Both the position numbers and the translations under genes were made by a program. From Conus ventricosus (taxonomy: Eukaryota; Mollusca; Gastropoda; Neogastropoda; Conidae): a DNA stretch of 64,000 nt. Location: assembly GCA_018398815.1 (NCBI GenBank), contig CM031601.1:28445745-28509744 (forward strand), given 5' to 3'. How positions within the stretch are numbered: position 1 is the stretch's first letter; each line of letters starts with the position of its first letter. Of the stretch, positions 23,170 to 34,672 are shown one piece after another. The notes below the pieces were generated by a model that worked only from the letters and a program-made list of their open reading frames with translations, had not been told where the DNA came from and searched no databases.

Positions 23170-23980
23170 CCAACCCCCAAAGTGGATGTTCCTGGCGGGA
23201 GAGCTAATTCCGCCTTTTCAGATGCCCAGCAGTCGAAACCATCTGCTGCTGAGCAGAATGGGGGGAAAAAGGGAGAGAAGAAAACCAACACCCTGCCACG
23301 ACATGTCGAAAGCAGTGCCCGTGTGGGCAAGGGAGCCCCTTGTGTCTAGCCAATTCTGCCAGTGGGTCTGGAAAACCAAACAAGCCTGTCCCACTTCAGA
23401 ACAATTCATTCCCTTTTATGCAGATGACGAATCGGAGATGAACTGATTTCTCTCCTGTTTGGCGTCTTTCACCAAGGATAGTTTCATTAGTTCATTGGAT
23501 GCCCGTGGTTTAAACTCTAACCTTGAGGATCTACAGCTTTTGTGCCATACTCATAAACCTCAGGCGTGGCTTTTCAGAAAAAAAAATTCAAAGCCTGTCG
23601 ATGTCTGGCTTCAGTATTTTTTCTACACCTGCACAACCTTCCACTTTTTTTTATGGGCGCCGTTGCCTACTTATCCACAGTTTTTTGTGATTAGCCCTAT
23701 CGCTGTTGCTATTCCATAAAACCGTTACAGTTTGCTCGTTATATATAGCACCTTCTGTCTTGATAAGTCGTCAGGGCCTTGTCGCCTGATCGAAGAACTC
23801 CTCCCCCCTGTTTGCTGTTGAGTGACTTTAATGGTCATAATCCCCCTTGGGGTATTGTGGATACGGCATTCCCGAGGTTTTCTTTTGGAGGAGGGTTTTT
23901 TTTTCTCAGCTAGATTCTGTGTTGTCTGATTGACGGATTCCTACATTTGTGCATTCTACTAAGGGATGCGCTTTCATATG
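23170..23980 (+). pseudogene. I/Jockey-type LINE relic: ORF1 end and endonuclease
   Basis: A lysine-rich segment near 23,220-23,300 (KKGEKKTNT in one frame) and a frame ending in PFYADDESEMN look like the C-terminus of an ORF1. Just downstream SLDARGLNSNLEDLQLLCHT (about 23,491-23,550) matches the W-N-x-R-G-L start of I/Jockey endonucleases. KTVTVCSLYIAPSVLISRQ (about 23,720-23,776), LLLSDFNGHNPPWG (about 23,812-23,855, the GDFN-x-HN-x-WG block with Ser for Gly) and IPTFVHSTKG (about 23,938-23,970) follow in changing frames. The poly-G at 23,982 ends the recognisable part and no reverse transcriptase follows. Confidence 0.7.
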
Positions 23981-23981
23981 A

Positions 23982-24002
23982 GGGGGGGGGGGGGGGGGGG
24001 GG
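23982..24002. repeat. Poly-G run
   Basis: About 21 G. A second run lies at about 24,437-24,455. Confidence 0.95.
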
Positions 24003-24965
24003 AGGGAGGAAAGAGATATCCTCGGCCTTTTCCAGATTGGGCCAAAGGGCAGACAAGATGCACCCGAAAGTGCGCGTGGGACCCAGAGAAGAAATGCTCT
24101 CAACTGCCGACCAACCAGCTGGGAGCACTCCTGCACCACCCTTGATGGGGTTTGCAGGCGCGCACAGGGCATTCCATCAAAAAATCAAGGGACACAATTA
24201 CTCCATGGAGATGCCGTGTAATGGCCATTGGATGTAACACGACAGAGCCCCACGGGGAGCGTCCCCATGGGAATCCCACCCCACATTTCAAGACTGCAGA
24301 GCCACCGGCGAAAAACGCCACCGTCAAGCAACTGCTGTGAGCATCCCACAGTCTCACTCGTCACTGTTCCGCTGACAGGTGCAGACAGTACAACTCAAAC
24401 ACTGGGCCTGTTGTGTCCTAAGAGAGGAGAGAGAAGTGGGGGGGGGGGGGGGGGGTAATAACATATTGAGGGCGGGAAGAAGAGAGGTTTAGGAAGGGGA
24501 GAAGAACTCTTTAAGGACGGGGAGAAATACAAATTTAGGAGGGTGGGGAGAAACACCTTTAGGGGGAATGAAGAGCAAATTGGGATGGAATGGAGGTGGG
24601 GGAACATATGGGAGAGATGGAGAACAGATTTCGGAGAAGGGAGAAAGAACGCATTTAATATGACAAAGCTATGGTCGGGAGAGGAAGGGAGAGGCTTAGA
24701 AGAGAGGGGAAAAGGATGTCAGAGTCAATTGTCCACCTATGGGGGAGGGAGGGGGGGGAGGGCATAAGGGGCGGTGTTTAATATTTGGAACAGGCTCCTG
24801 TTCTGATTTTTTTTTTTTTGTAAAGAATGTTTGTTTGTTTTTTCAAACTTTTTTGAATTAGGGCAATTAACCTGTACCGAGCTGCGGCGGAAAGGTTGCA
24901 TGTCAACCCTTTTCTTTTCAGATTGATATTTTGTTGCTGAGAAAGGGGATGCGGATGAGAAGCAC
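24003..24965. other. No gene recognised
   Basis: 24,010-24,420 is ordinary sequence. 24,456-24,770 is purine-rich with a loose repeat of ggggagaa and ttaggg elements, possibly a very old minisatellite. Confidence 0.4.
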
Positions 24966-25006
24966 GGGCGCGCGCGCGCGCGCGCGCACACACGCACACA
25001 CACACA

Positions 25007-25050
<44 letters not shown>

Positions 25051-25080
25051 CCGCGCGCACACGCACGCACGCGCGCGCGT
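24966..25080. repeat. CG/CA microsatellite
   Basis: A CG run, then CA, then GCAC/CG. Alternating purine-pyrimidine throughout. Confidence 0.95.
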
Positions 25081-25569
25081 GCAGACAGAATTAATTGAGG
25101 AAACTGATTTGGAAAGGGAAGTTTAATGTTTTGTGGATTACAGGCCTTGCATCATTCAGTCTTAGCGAGTCTGAAAAACAACCACCCAAACAACAGTCTG
25201 CTCGCTTTCACTCTCGGTTAATGGCTTTGTCTAGTCTTATGTAAAGGTCGACTGCAGGTCAGACGACTTTTTTTTTTTGTCCCCCCTATTTTCTGTCTTT
25301 TTTAAAGTTTAAGATTACGTCAGTTTCATAATCATCTCATTTATGAAACGTCATCTCCCTCTCTCTTTCTCTTTTTTTTTTCAACACCACCTGTTAAAAA
25401 CCGAAATATTACGTCATTGTTGACATTGTCTATATTTTCTGAGTTGAATTGTTTCAGGGCCAGTTATTTCCTATTTCTGAATGTCATATTGTAATAACAA
25501 TGAAAGGCAAGTTATATGATGCCATAGCCGCAATGGAAATGGAAAGCATTTGCTTTTTTCCTTTCACAG

Positions 25570-25596
25570 AGAATAAACAACAACAACAACAACACA

Positions 25597-25632
<36 letters not shown>

Positions 25633-25683
25633 ACACACACAACACACACACCACCGCCACCATCACCACCACCACACTGCACG

Positions 25684-25733
<50 letters not shown>

Positions 25734-25798
25734 ACACACACACACACACCACACACTCACACACACACACGCACGCACACACACACACACACACACAC

Positions 25799-25837
<39 letters not shown>

Positions 25838-25838
25838 T
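25570..25838. repeat. (AAC)n then long (CA)n cluster
   Basis: A short AAC run at about 25,578-25,593, then CA tracts broken by ACC and ATC elements, ending at about 25,835. Confidence 0.95.
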
Positions 25839-26004
25839 AAGTTCACCCACGAATAATTGTAAGTTCGAAGGATTGGTGAAACGGAATGTATAAATTGACA
25901 TAAACACTCATACATGAAACGTGCACATGAAAACCACGCGTAATCATGGCTAACAGTTATGTCATAGAAATGTACGCACAAACACATGCAACTAAATCAG
26001 CGAC

Positions 26005-27285
26005 ACACCACAGCAGCTCCAATCCCATTTGTCAGATAATGGTCTCCTGGAAGTGTGTCAGTCCGCTTATAGGAAAAACCACAGCACAGAGACTCCAGTT
26101 CTGGGTGTCTTAGACTGCCTGCTTTGTAAATCAGACGATGAACTGGTCTCCCTTCTAGCATTGCTTGACCTCAGTGCTGCTTTTGATACTCTTGACCACT
26201 CTATCCTACTCAAGAGACTCAAGGTTACTTTTGGATTTGACTATATGGTTCTCAAATGGTTCACATCATACCTTTCTGACAGGACACAGACGGTAATCGT
26301 TAATGGTGCTGAATCATCCCCTTCTCCTTCTGTATGGTGTTCCCCAGGGCTCTGTCCTTGGACCAGTTCTTTTTACCCTTTATTCTCAGCCCTTATCTGA
26401 CATTTTTTTCTGCCCATGGCTGTGACTTCCAGAAATTCGCAGATGACACTGAACTCTCTAAGAGCGCAACCACCAGCGATTTTCAAGGTGCTCAGATATT
26501 ACGCATGTTTTAGGGATGTAAAAGTCTGGATGACCAGCAACAAACTCAAGCTGAATAGTGACAAAACCGAGATCATGGCTGTTGGTACCTCCTCTCGTGT
26601 CAAGATGGTTAAAGCTGAGTCGGCAGAAATTGATGGTGTTGTTTTACCATTCAAAGAGTCGGTGAAATATTTAGGTGTCAGCATTGATCAAACGCTCTCT
26701 ATGCAGAACAAAATATCTAATGTTTGTCGTGCATGCTTCCTGGAATTGAGACTTATTGCTTCTATCCGGTCTTACCTCTCCACACAGGCAACAATCAGAC
26801 TCATCACCGCCATGGTAATGTCCCGACTAGACTACTGTAACTCTGTGTCAGCAGGACTTCCTTCAGAACAGCTTGCATGATTACAAAGGGTGCAAAACAG
26901 TGCAGCTCGGCTTGTGCTCAAAAAGCGTAAAAATGAGCATATTACACCTTTGTTTCGTGAACTCCACTGGCTTCCCATCAAATACCGATGGCAGTTCAAA
27001 ATCGCAGTTTTGCCTATCGTTACTTTGATGGGACACTCCCACAGTATCTTTCTGCTTCTCTGTCCACCTATCAAACTTATCGGTCTCTTCGATCATCTCT
27101 CAAAAACTTCTGAAAATTCCTAGGCGCTCCTTAAAGACAGTCGGTGAGAGAGCATTTAGCTTTAGTGCGCCCACTCTTTGGAATTCTCTTCCTGACAGCT
27201 TACGTGACCTGCCTACGTTATCTAAATTCAAGTCAGAGTTAAAAACATACTTCTTTAGGAAAGCCTTCTTCAACCATAATATCTA
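26005..27285 (+). pseudogene. LINE reverse transcriptase, C-terminal two thirds (broken)
   Basis: Blocks in order: QQLQSHLSDNGLLE, CQSAYRKNHSTETPV, LLALLDLSAAFDTLDHSILL, WFTSYLSDRTQTVIVNG. Then in a new frame YGVPQGSVLGPVLFTLYSQP (about 26,333-26,392). Then FADDTELSKSA (about 26,436-26,470), VWMTSNKLKLNSDKTEIM and VKYLGVSIDQTLSM, and VQNSAARLVLKKRK with LHWLPIKYRW (26,890-26,993). The end of the domain continues in another frame to about 27,285. The GVPQGS and ADD motifs are intact, but there are at least three frame breaks and a stop near 26,878. Confidence 0.85.
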
Positions 27286-27389
27286 AAATGCTGTGTCTAT
27301 TATTCTGACCTGACTTTTTATGTACTGCATGCAAAACTGTATTGTTTACGCTTGAACCGATGAACTGATAAGTGCGCCTGTGTCGGTAG

Positions 27390-27394
<5 letters not shown>

Positions 27395-27437
<43 letters not shown>

Positions 27438-27458
27438 TGTGTGTGTGTGTGTGTGTGA
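27395..27458. repeat. (GT)n microsatellite inside LINE 3' UTR
   Basis: A GT run with one GG interruption, between the reverse transcriptase end and the 3' hairpin. Confidence 0.95.
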
Positions 27459-27493
27459 ACACATGTTAGTGCGAGTGTTTTGAGTGTGTGTTG

Positions 27494-27524
27494 AGCGCAA
27501 TGAGTTGATCCCAAGAATTGCGCT
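27494..27524 (+). promoter_or_regulatory. LINE 3'-terminal hairpin
   Basis: agcgcaat (27494-27501) pairs perfectly with attgcgct (27517-27524) around a 15-base loop, just before the tail atataaaatcc...acattatta. Equivalent in position to the 12.78-kb hairpin. Confidence 0.75.
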
Positions 27525-27819
27525 ATATAAAATCCATACATTATTAGTATAGTAGTATGATAATTACATTTACAATGAGGCCTTTTCCACATAGACATAC
27601 GCACATGCGCTTGCACGTCAAAAGATTGGACACCTACAGTAACATGAAAATCTGAAAAGGGTAGATAACTGTTGGAAAAACAAAGAGGAAAAAAGTTGTC
27701 AACAGCCGATTCTATTCCGACACACACACTCATGCAATTGCACATCCAGGGATTGGACTGCTGCAGATAGCAGGAAAACCAGAAAAAGGTAGATAACTCC
27801 ATAAAATAGTTTAGTAAAT

Positions 27820-27822
27820 TGT

Positions 27823-27867
<45 letters not shown>

Positions 27868-27868
27868 G
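27820..27868. repeat. (CT)n microsatellite
   Basis: A CT run with one CC interruption. Confidence 0.95.
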
Positions 27869-27899
27869 AGACAACGGCAAATTATTTAGTTTACCACAG

Positions 27900-28849
27900 T
27901 TATGATAGAAATTCCTCTCCTTTGTTGATGCCTCCAACACAGTCGGCCGTACAGGGCAGTATCTCGGCATCCCACAAATCGGCGCCATAATCAACACCAA
28001 ACCCCAAATTTACAATCGTTATGCGTTGCCTTGTATGACAGTACTTTGCGCGCTCGCGCACGCGCGCGCACACACACACGCGCGCACATACACACACACA
28101 CACACACCCCACACACACACACACACGACGCTGGATCCATTTTGCATCGATGAAATGGACCCCATGTTTAGAAATTCTGCGGGTGATCAAGTCATCTTCG
28201 ACAATTTATTTCCCTGATTTGCTCCCTTGGTTTTTGTTTTGGTTCGGTTATGACCGTCTATGTTTTTTGCCGCGTGGAGTTATGCAGTACCCTTATGGAT
28301 GGTTGGTCCCTTTCTCCGTTGTGTTTGTGTACGTGGAGGCGGGATGAGGTGTGTGTCTGGGGGAAAGGATGCGGTGAGGGGGAGGGAGGGTGGCGGGAAC
28401 ATTGACTCTTGTTTTGCTGGATTTTCTTAATTGCTATTCAAGAAGACGGTAGCTTTCGGTAGTTTCAGCCTAGTTCCACACACGCAACACTACTTTCGAG
28501 AAAAAAAAAAAATCTTTACTGCAGCTTTTTAATCCAACAAAGTCGTTCATTCTTTAAAAAAAAAAAGTAAAAAAAATAAAAACATGGCCAGGAGACACAC
28601 TAGTTAAACATTAAAAGATGGGGGTAATCTTTTTACAGACATGGTTTACAGAGAAACAAAATAAAAACAAAATAGCGCTGTCATGTTCAGAAGATGTTTT
28701 AACCAGTCATTTACTTGTTACGTCGATTAATCATGTGAGTTTGTCTTTCAATCCCCCCCCCCCCCCCCCCCCCCCCCCCCCTTTTTTTTTTTGACACATC
28801 GTACCGAATTGTATAGAGGCAAAGACATCTGTTCAAGGCTTTGTCTAAA
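27900..28849. other. No firm gene; CA tract and poly-C
   Basis: A minus-strand open stretch at about 28,030-27,900 (ends GVDYGADLWDAEIL...EEFLS) looks coding-like but is unrecognised. CG/CA tracts lie at 28,048-28,126, A-rich runs at 28,500-28,660, and poly-C then poly-T at 28,753-28,791. Confidence 0.45.
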
Positions 28850-31800
28850 GTTTTGCGTATTGTACATCGTGGGTCTTTAGTATCGCCATCATTTTGTGAA
28901 AGAACAAACCTTCATTGGGGATTGGGGATGGTAGGAGTTCATATTGAAGGAGTTCATATTGGTAGGAGTTCATATAGAAGTTCATATGAATGTGAAGAAC
29001 ACCCCCCCCCCCCCCCCCCCCCCTCCCCAGTGTTGATGAACAGTGATCTAATACTTTTTTTGTGAAGGAACAAACAACCCTTATACAGGTGTTCTGTGGT
29101 TCATGATTTATGTGAAGGAGCGAGTCTTTATTGTGGAGTTAAGTTACCCATGCTGAATGTGAAGGCTTAAATCCTTGTCCTTGTAGTTCTTCAGTGATAC
29201 ATCTGACGTAAACGAACAAAATCTTGTAAGTGTTGGTAACCCACACTTTCCGCCAAGAAGGAAACCATTGTTCTGGGTGGAAGTGACCCATGCTTTATTT
29301 GAAGTAACCAGACCTTGTCGTAAGGTCTAGTGGCCCATGTGACATGTAAGCAAAGAACAGTCTTGTGACCTATGTTTTGTGTGAAGGAATGAAATCTTTT
29401 TTGTAGGTGCTAGTAACCCACACTGTGTGTGAAGGAACAGGATACTTGATGTGAGGAAACAATTCCTTGTTGTATTTGCTGGTGACCATACTTCATGTGA
29501 AGGGCAAAACCGTGTACATGCTACTGACCCATACTTTATGTCCCCTTGACCCCCCATGCCACCCCCGGAAAAAACAACAACAAAGAAACAAATCCTAAGT
29601 GGTGGTGTTAGTGACCCATGTTTTTGTGTGAAGGTGCAAAACCTTGTAGGTGGTCACTACTAGCGACCCATACTTTATGTGGAAGTGCAAAACCTTTTTG
29701 TAGTTGATAGTGACCCATACTGTATGTGAAGGAGCAAACCTTTTTGTAAATGCGAGTGACCCATACTGTATGTGAAAGTGCAAACCTTTTTTGTAGTGCT
29801 AGAGACCCATACTTTATGTAAGGGAGCAAAACCTTGTAGGTGCTAATGACCCATACTGTATGTGAAGCAGTAAAAACCTTGTAGATGTTAGTGACCCATA
29901 CGTTATGTAAAGGAGCAAAACCTTGTTGTAGGTGCTAGTGACCCATACTTTATGTGAAGGAGCAAAACCTTGTTGTAGGTGCTAGTGACCCATACTTTAT
30001 GTGAAGGAGCAAAACCTTGTTTAGGTGCTAGTGACCCATACTTTATGTGAAGGAGAAAAACCCTGTTGTAGGTGCTAGTGACCCATACTTTATGTGAAGG
30101 AGAAAAAACCTTGTTGTAGGTGCTAGTGACCCATACTTTATGTGAAGGAACAAAACCCTGTTGTAGGTGCTAGTGACCCATACTTTATGTGAAGGAGAAA
30201 AAACCTTGTTGTAGATGCTAGTGACCCATACTTTATGTAAAGAAACAAAACGTTGTTGTAGGTGCTAATGGTCAATACTTTTTTATGTGAAGGAACAAAA
30301 CCTTGTAGTGCTAACAATCCATACTTTATGTGAAGGAACAAAAGCCTGTGTAGGTGCTAGTGACCCATACTTTATATGTGACCCATATTTATGTGAAAGA
30401 GCAAAACATTGTAGGTGCCAGTGACCCTTACTTTATGTGAAAGAACCACAACCTTGTTGTAGGTGCTAGCGACCCATACTTTATGTAAAAGACCAAAACC
30501 TTGTAGGTGCTAGTGACCCATACTTTATGTGAAGGAGCAAATCCTTGTAGGTGATAGTGATCCATACTTTATGTGAAGGAACAAGCCCTTGTAGGTGCTA
30601 GTGACCCATACTGTATGTGAAAGAACAAAACCTTGTAGGTGCTAGTGACCCATACTTTATGTGAAGGAGCAAACCCTTGTAGGTGCTAGTGACCCATACT
30701 TTATGTAAAGACCAAAACCTTGTAGGTGCTAGTGACCCATACTTTATGTGAAGGAGCAAATCCTTGTAGGTGATAGTGATCCATACTTTATGTGAAGGAA
30801 CAAGCCCTTGTAGGTGCTAGTGACCCATACTGTATGTGAAAGAACAAAACCTTGTAGGTGCTAGTGACCCATACTTTATGTGAAGGAGCAAACCCTTGTA
30901 GGTGCTAGTGACCCATACTTTATGTGAAGGAACAAACCCTTGTAGGTGCTAGTGACCCATACTTTATGTGAAGGAACAAACCCTTGTAGGTGCTAGTGAC
31001 CCATACTTTATGAAGGAGCAAACCCTTGTAGGTGCTAGTGACCCTTACTTTATGTGAAGGAGCAAACCCTTGTAGGTGCTAGTGACCCATACTTTATGTG
31101 AAAGAACAGACCTTTGTAGGTGCATAGTGACCCTTACTTTATGTGAAAGAACAAACCCTTGTAGGTGCTAGTGACCCATACTTTATGTGAAAGAACAAAC
31201 CCTTGTAGGTGCTAGTGACCCATACTTTATGTGAAGGAGCAAACCCTTGTAGGTGCTAGTGACACTCACTTTGTGTGAAAGAACAAACACTTGTAGGTGC
31301 TAGTGACCCATACTTTATGTGAAGGAACAAAAAACTTGTTGTAGGTGCCAGTGACCCTTACTTTATGTGAAGGAACACAAACCTTGTTGTAGGTTCCAGT
31401 GACCCTTACTTTATGTGAAGGAACAAAAACGTTGTAGGTGCTAGTGACCCATACCTTATGTGAATGAGCAAAACCTTGTTGTAGGTGCTTGTGTCCCATA
31501 CCTTATGTGAATGAGCAAAACCTTGTTATAGGTGCTAGTAACCCATACTTTATGTGAAGGAGCAAAACCGTGTAGGTGCTAGTGACCCATACTTTATGTG
31601 AAGAAACGAAACCTTGTAGGTGCTAGTGACCCATACTTTATGTGAAGGAGCAAAACCTTGTGGGTGCTAGTGACCCATACTTTATGTAAAGGAGCAAACC
31701 CTTGTAGGTGCTAGTGACCCATACTTTATGTGAAGGAGCAAAACCTTGTAGATGCTTGTGACCCATACTTTATGTAAAGGAGCAAACCCTTGTAGGTGCT

Positions 31801-31999
31801 AGTGACCCATACTTATGTGAAAGAGCAAAACTTTGTAGGTGCTAGTGACCCCTATAATTATGTGAAAGAGCAAACCCTTGTAGGTGCTAGTGACCCATAC
31901 TGTGAGGGAGCAAAATGTTTGCTGTTGGTGCTAGTGACCCATACTGTATGTGAATGAATCAACTCTTGTTGAAGGTGCTAGGGAGGTTGATTTTTTTTG

Positions 32000-32038
<39 letters not shown>

Positions 32039-33010
32039 AGAACACTTGTAACTGCTACTGACCCATACTTTATGTGGAGGAACAAAACCGTGTTGAAGAT
32101 GCTAGTGACCCATACTAATGTAAACGAACCGGCTCTTGTAGGTGCTTGTGACCCATACTTAATGTAACCGGGAAAAAAAAGCTTGGTTATTCGAGTAACC
32201 CCTCCCCCCTCTCTCAAAAAAAATGGTGGTAGTGCTAGTGACGCATACTTTCTGTAACTGACAAAAAAAAAACCTGATTAACTTGGTGGTGGTGTTAGGG
32301 ACCCATAATTTATGTAACCGGAAAAAAACTTTGTTGGTGCTAGTGACCCATTCTTCATGTGAGGTATTAAACTCTCGTGGGTGCTATATGACACACACTC
32401 TATAAGATGAAACAGACCATTGTGAGTTTTAAATGGCCCATACTTTAGATGAAGTAACAAATCCATGCTTATGGATGTTCAGTGTCGCATACTTTCTGCG
32501 AAGGAACTGAATCTTTGTGGGTGTCAGGTAATCCATATGACTGAAAAACAAACTTTTTGTTGTAGGTGCTAGTGATCTATACTTCTTTGAAGGAAGAAAT
32601 CATTGTGAAATTCGATAACCCGTACTATATTTTGAGAGAAGAAAAGGTCGTTAATGCTCAGTGAGCCATACTTTATGTGAAGGAACAGACCTTTGATGTG
32701 GGTTACAGTGACCCATACTTATGCGAAAGAACAAAATCTTGGTTTTGGGTCCTTCAGAGACCCATACTTTATACGAAGAAACAGACCCTTGTTAAAGGGT
32801 CCACAGGGACCCATAGCTCATGTGAAGAAACAATCCATGAGGTGGGTAGCTGTGACCCATACTTTAAGGAAGGAACACACCTTGTAATGGGTCCTCAGCG
32901 AAACATTCTTTGCGTTAAGGAACAAACCCTTGCGGTGGATCTTCAGGACTTTTTTTGTGAAGGAACAAAGCCTTCCCGTTCTCCGGTAACCCAGAATATC
33001 CGTGAAAGGA
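28850..33010. repeat. Giant degenerate minisatellite, about 44-bp unit
   Basis: The unit is built around gtgctagtgacccatacttt, atgtgaaggagcaaa and ccttgtag, and varies in length (about 42-50 bp). The centre (about 29,900-31,900) is well conserved, while both ends (28,850-29,600 and 32,200-33,010) decay gradually. A segment of five units is duplicated with a 219-bp period, so that gaccaaaacc recurs at 30,491 and 30,710. Poly-C runs interrupt it at 29,002-29,023 and 32,003-32,033. Frames inside it are not genes. Confidence 0.95.
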
Positions 33011-33263
33011 CAATTTCTCATAATAAGGCGTTGATTCATATTTGATCACGGTTATCTAACTAACTCTTTCTGTATATCTGTTTGTCGATCGATCGATCTA
33101 TATTTTGGAAGTAAACATGTAGTTGTGGCATAACAACAAAATCATGTAACAAAATCTACAGAGCACGGTATTTCGCATCGACGACACACGTCCAGGATGA
33201 GGGAAGGATTGTCTGTGGCAGCAGGAAGTCACAGTTCGTTGACGTAGAGCCTGACGTCAGCGG
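33011..33263. other. No gene recognised
   Basis: Unique sequence with a short GATC run at 33,086-33,099. Confidence 0.5.
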
Positions 33264-33350
33264 AGTGTGGGCGTCATGTGGTTTTGCTTCGTGTTGGCAG
33301 CCCTGCTGAGTGAAAGGATTCGTTTACTATGGACATGACGATGATGGCAA
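33264..33350 (+). pseudogene. Diverged copy of the signal-peptide-like segment at 34.5 kb
   Basis: Aligns base for base with 34,515-34,600, sharing tgcttcgtgttgg, agccctg and gacgatgat. The start codon position of the 34.5-kb copy is GTG here, and one extra base near 33,316 changes the frame between the hydrophobic part and the GHDDD acidic part. A microsatellite replaces the downstream sequence. Confidence 0.55.
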
Positions 33351-33356
33351 AAGTGA

Positions 33357-33562
33357 ACGCGCGCGTGCAAAACCACTGTCGCACACGCGCGCGCGCACAC
33401 ACACGCACAGACACACACGCACGCGCGCATGCACGCGCGCGCATGCACGCGCGCGCGCGCTCGCACGCACACACATACAGAAGCATACACTAACTTTCTC
33501 TCTCTCTGCGTGTGTGTGTGTGCGTGTGTGTGCGCGCGCGCGCGCGCGCGCGCGCGTGTGTG
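33357..33562. repeat. CG/CA/GT compound microsatellite
   Basis: About 200 bp of alternating CG, CA and GT, then pure CG (33,533-33,557). CA on the left and GT on the right make it partly self-complementary. Confidence 0.95.
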
Positions 33563-34508
33563 TGAGTAAAAAAAGTGTTTTTGTTTCCTCGCGTATTCTT
33601 GTTAAGGGGAAGGGTGTTTGTCCCGATATGAGCCCTTACATGTTAAAAGGTGAACATGAAGCCTAGATATCAAGACGAACATTTTCCCCCTTCTTTAGTC
33701 TATACTTCCCTTCGCTCCCTCTCGTTCTGCCTTGCAGTCTCACGATCTTTCAGTCTCTTTCTATGTCCCCGCGCACTCGACCGCTTTTGGACACAAAAAT
33801 TAATGATCCAATGATTCGTGTTCATTGCTGTTACAGCCTCACGCAGCACGCTGGCATTACCGGTGTAAAACGTTGATGTCGGGTAAGTGTGCCAGTACTG
33901 TTTTCTCTGTACCTCCCTTGCTCCCTCCACTCTCTTTCCCCGAGTGAGTTTTCTGCCTCCGTGTGTGTGTGTGTGTGTGTGTGTGTGGTCGGTCTGTCTC
34001 TCTGTGGGTGCGCACGTGTGTGTGTGTGTTTTCCGTGCATGTTTGAACGAGTGTATGTGTGTGTGTGTGTGCGCGCGTTTGGAGCGTGAGGAGTGCAAGT
34101 GATTAATTAACGGGGGAGGTGAAGAGAAGCGACATATTGGGTTTGTACACTCGTCCATCATGCAGTGAAATGCCATGCAATAGACGGAAGTGACCGACGT
34201 CAGTTTGTATCCATGCACTATTGATTTTATCCTTTAGACCCGAAACCAGTGAAACGCTAGCATCCACTTTGTATGAACATTTAGAAGGGCAATCCACGGG
34301 GCACAGGGACCCGCCAAGGAAAACAAAAACAACAGACTGGGAAAATCTTGTCATCCCACATCCATTTTGCGACCAATGTGAGGAGATAAAGTGATTGTTC
34401 GTTCTTCGTTTTCGTTGTCTTGAACGTCGTTTATCTTGCCTGTAGAAGACCAGAGAGCTCGAAACGCGTCGTGTTTTTGTCTTGTAATTTGTTTTGTCTC
34501 TTTCGTTC
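33563..34508. other. No firm gene; GT tracts
   Basis: GT runs at 33,961-33,987 and 34,014-34,028. Overlapping minus-strand frames at 33,700-34,579 are not recognised. Confidence 0.4.
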
Positions 34509-34518
34509 GGCGGAACAG

Positions 34519-34672
34519 TATGGGCGTCGCGTGGTCTTGCTTCGTGTTGGTAGCCCTGGTAATTGAAAGCTTCGTTCACTGTGGAGATGACGATGATAAG
34601 TTTGTTTCAATTTCCGACCACAGTCACCTCAATTTAAAACTTAACTCGAGTGGAAATAGTTCTTTCTTGTAG
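34519..34672 (+). CDS. Possible first exon of a secreted peptide
   Basis: From ATG 34,519 the frame encodes MGVAWSCFVLVALVIESFVH, then C, then GDDDDK, and runs about 50 residues to a TAG at 34,670. The N-terminus has a short start and a hydrophobic core like a signal peptide, followed by an acidic stretch. The frame also extends upstream without a stop to about 34,436, so the start is not certain. It is duplicated in damaged form at 33,264-33,350. No convincing splice donor is seen. It may be a short secreted peptide, a first exon, or chance. Confidence 0.3.

Larger units (their letters stand above)
26000..27548 (+). mobile_element. 5'-truncated CR1/L2-like LINE (plus strand)
   Basis: The element starts within the reverse transcriptase (about 26,000) and runs to a 3' UTR with a GT microsatellite, a 3' hairpin (27,494-27,524) and a tail ending acattattagta. 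5' truncation is the normal fate of LINE copies. The 3' end is alignable with that of the minus-strand LINE at 12.7 kb, although the proteins differ clearly, so this is a second, related family. Confidence 0.85.

Noticed and set aside
34590..34610. DDDDK as a real enteropeptidase-type processing site
   Set aside because: Short acidic-Lys runs arise easily from gatgac repeats, and the frame itself is uncertain.
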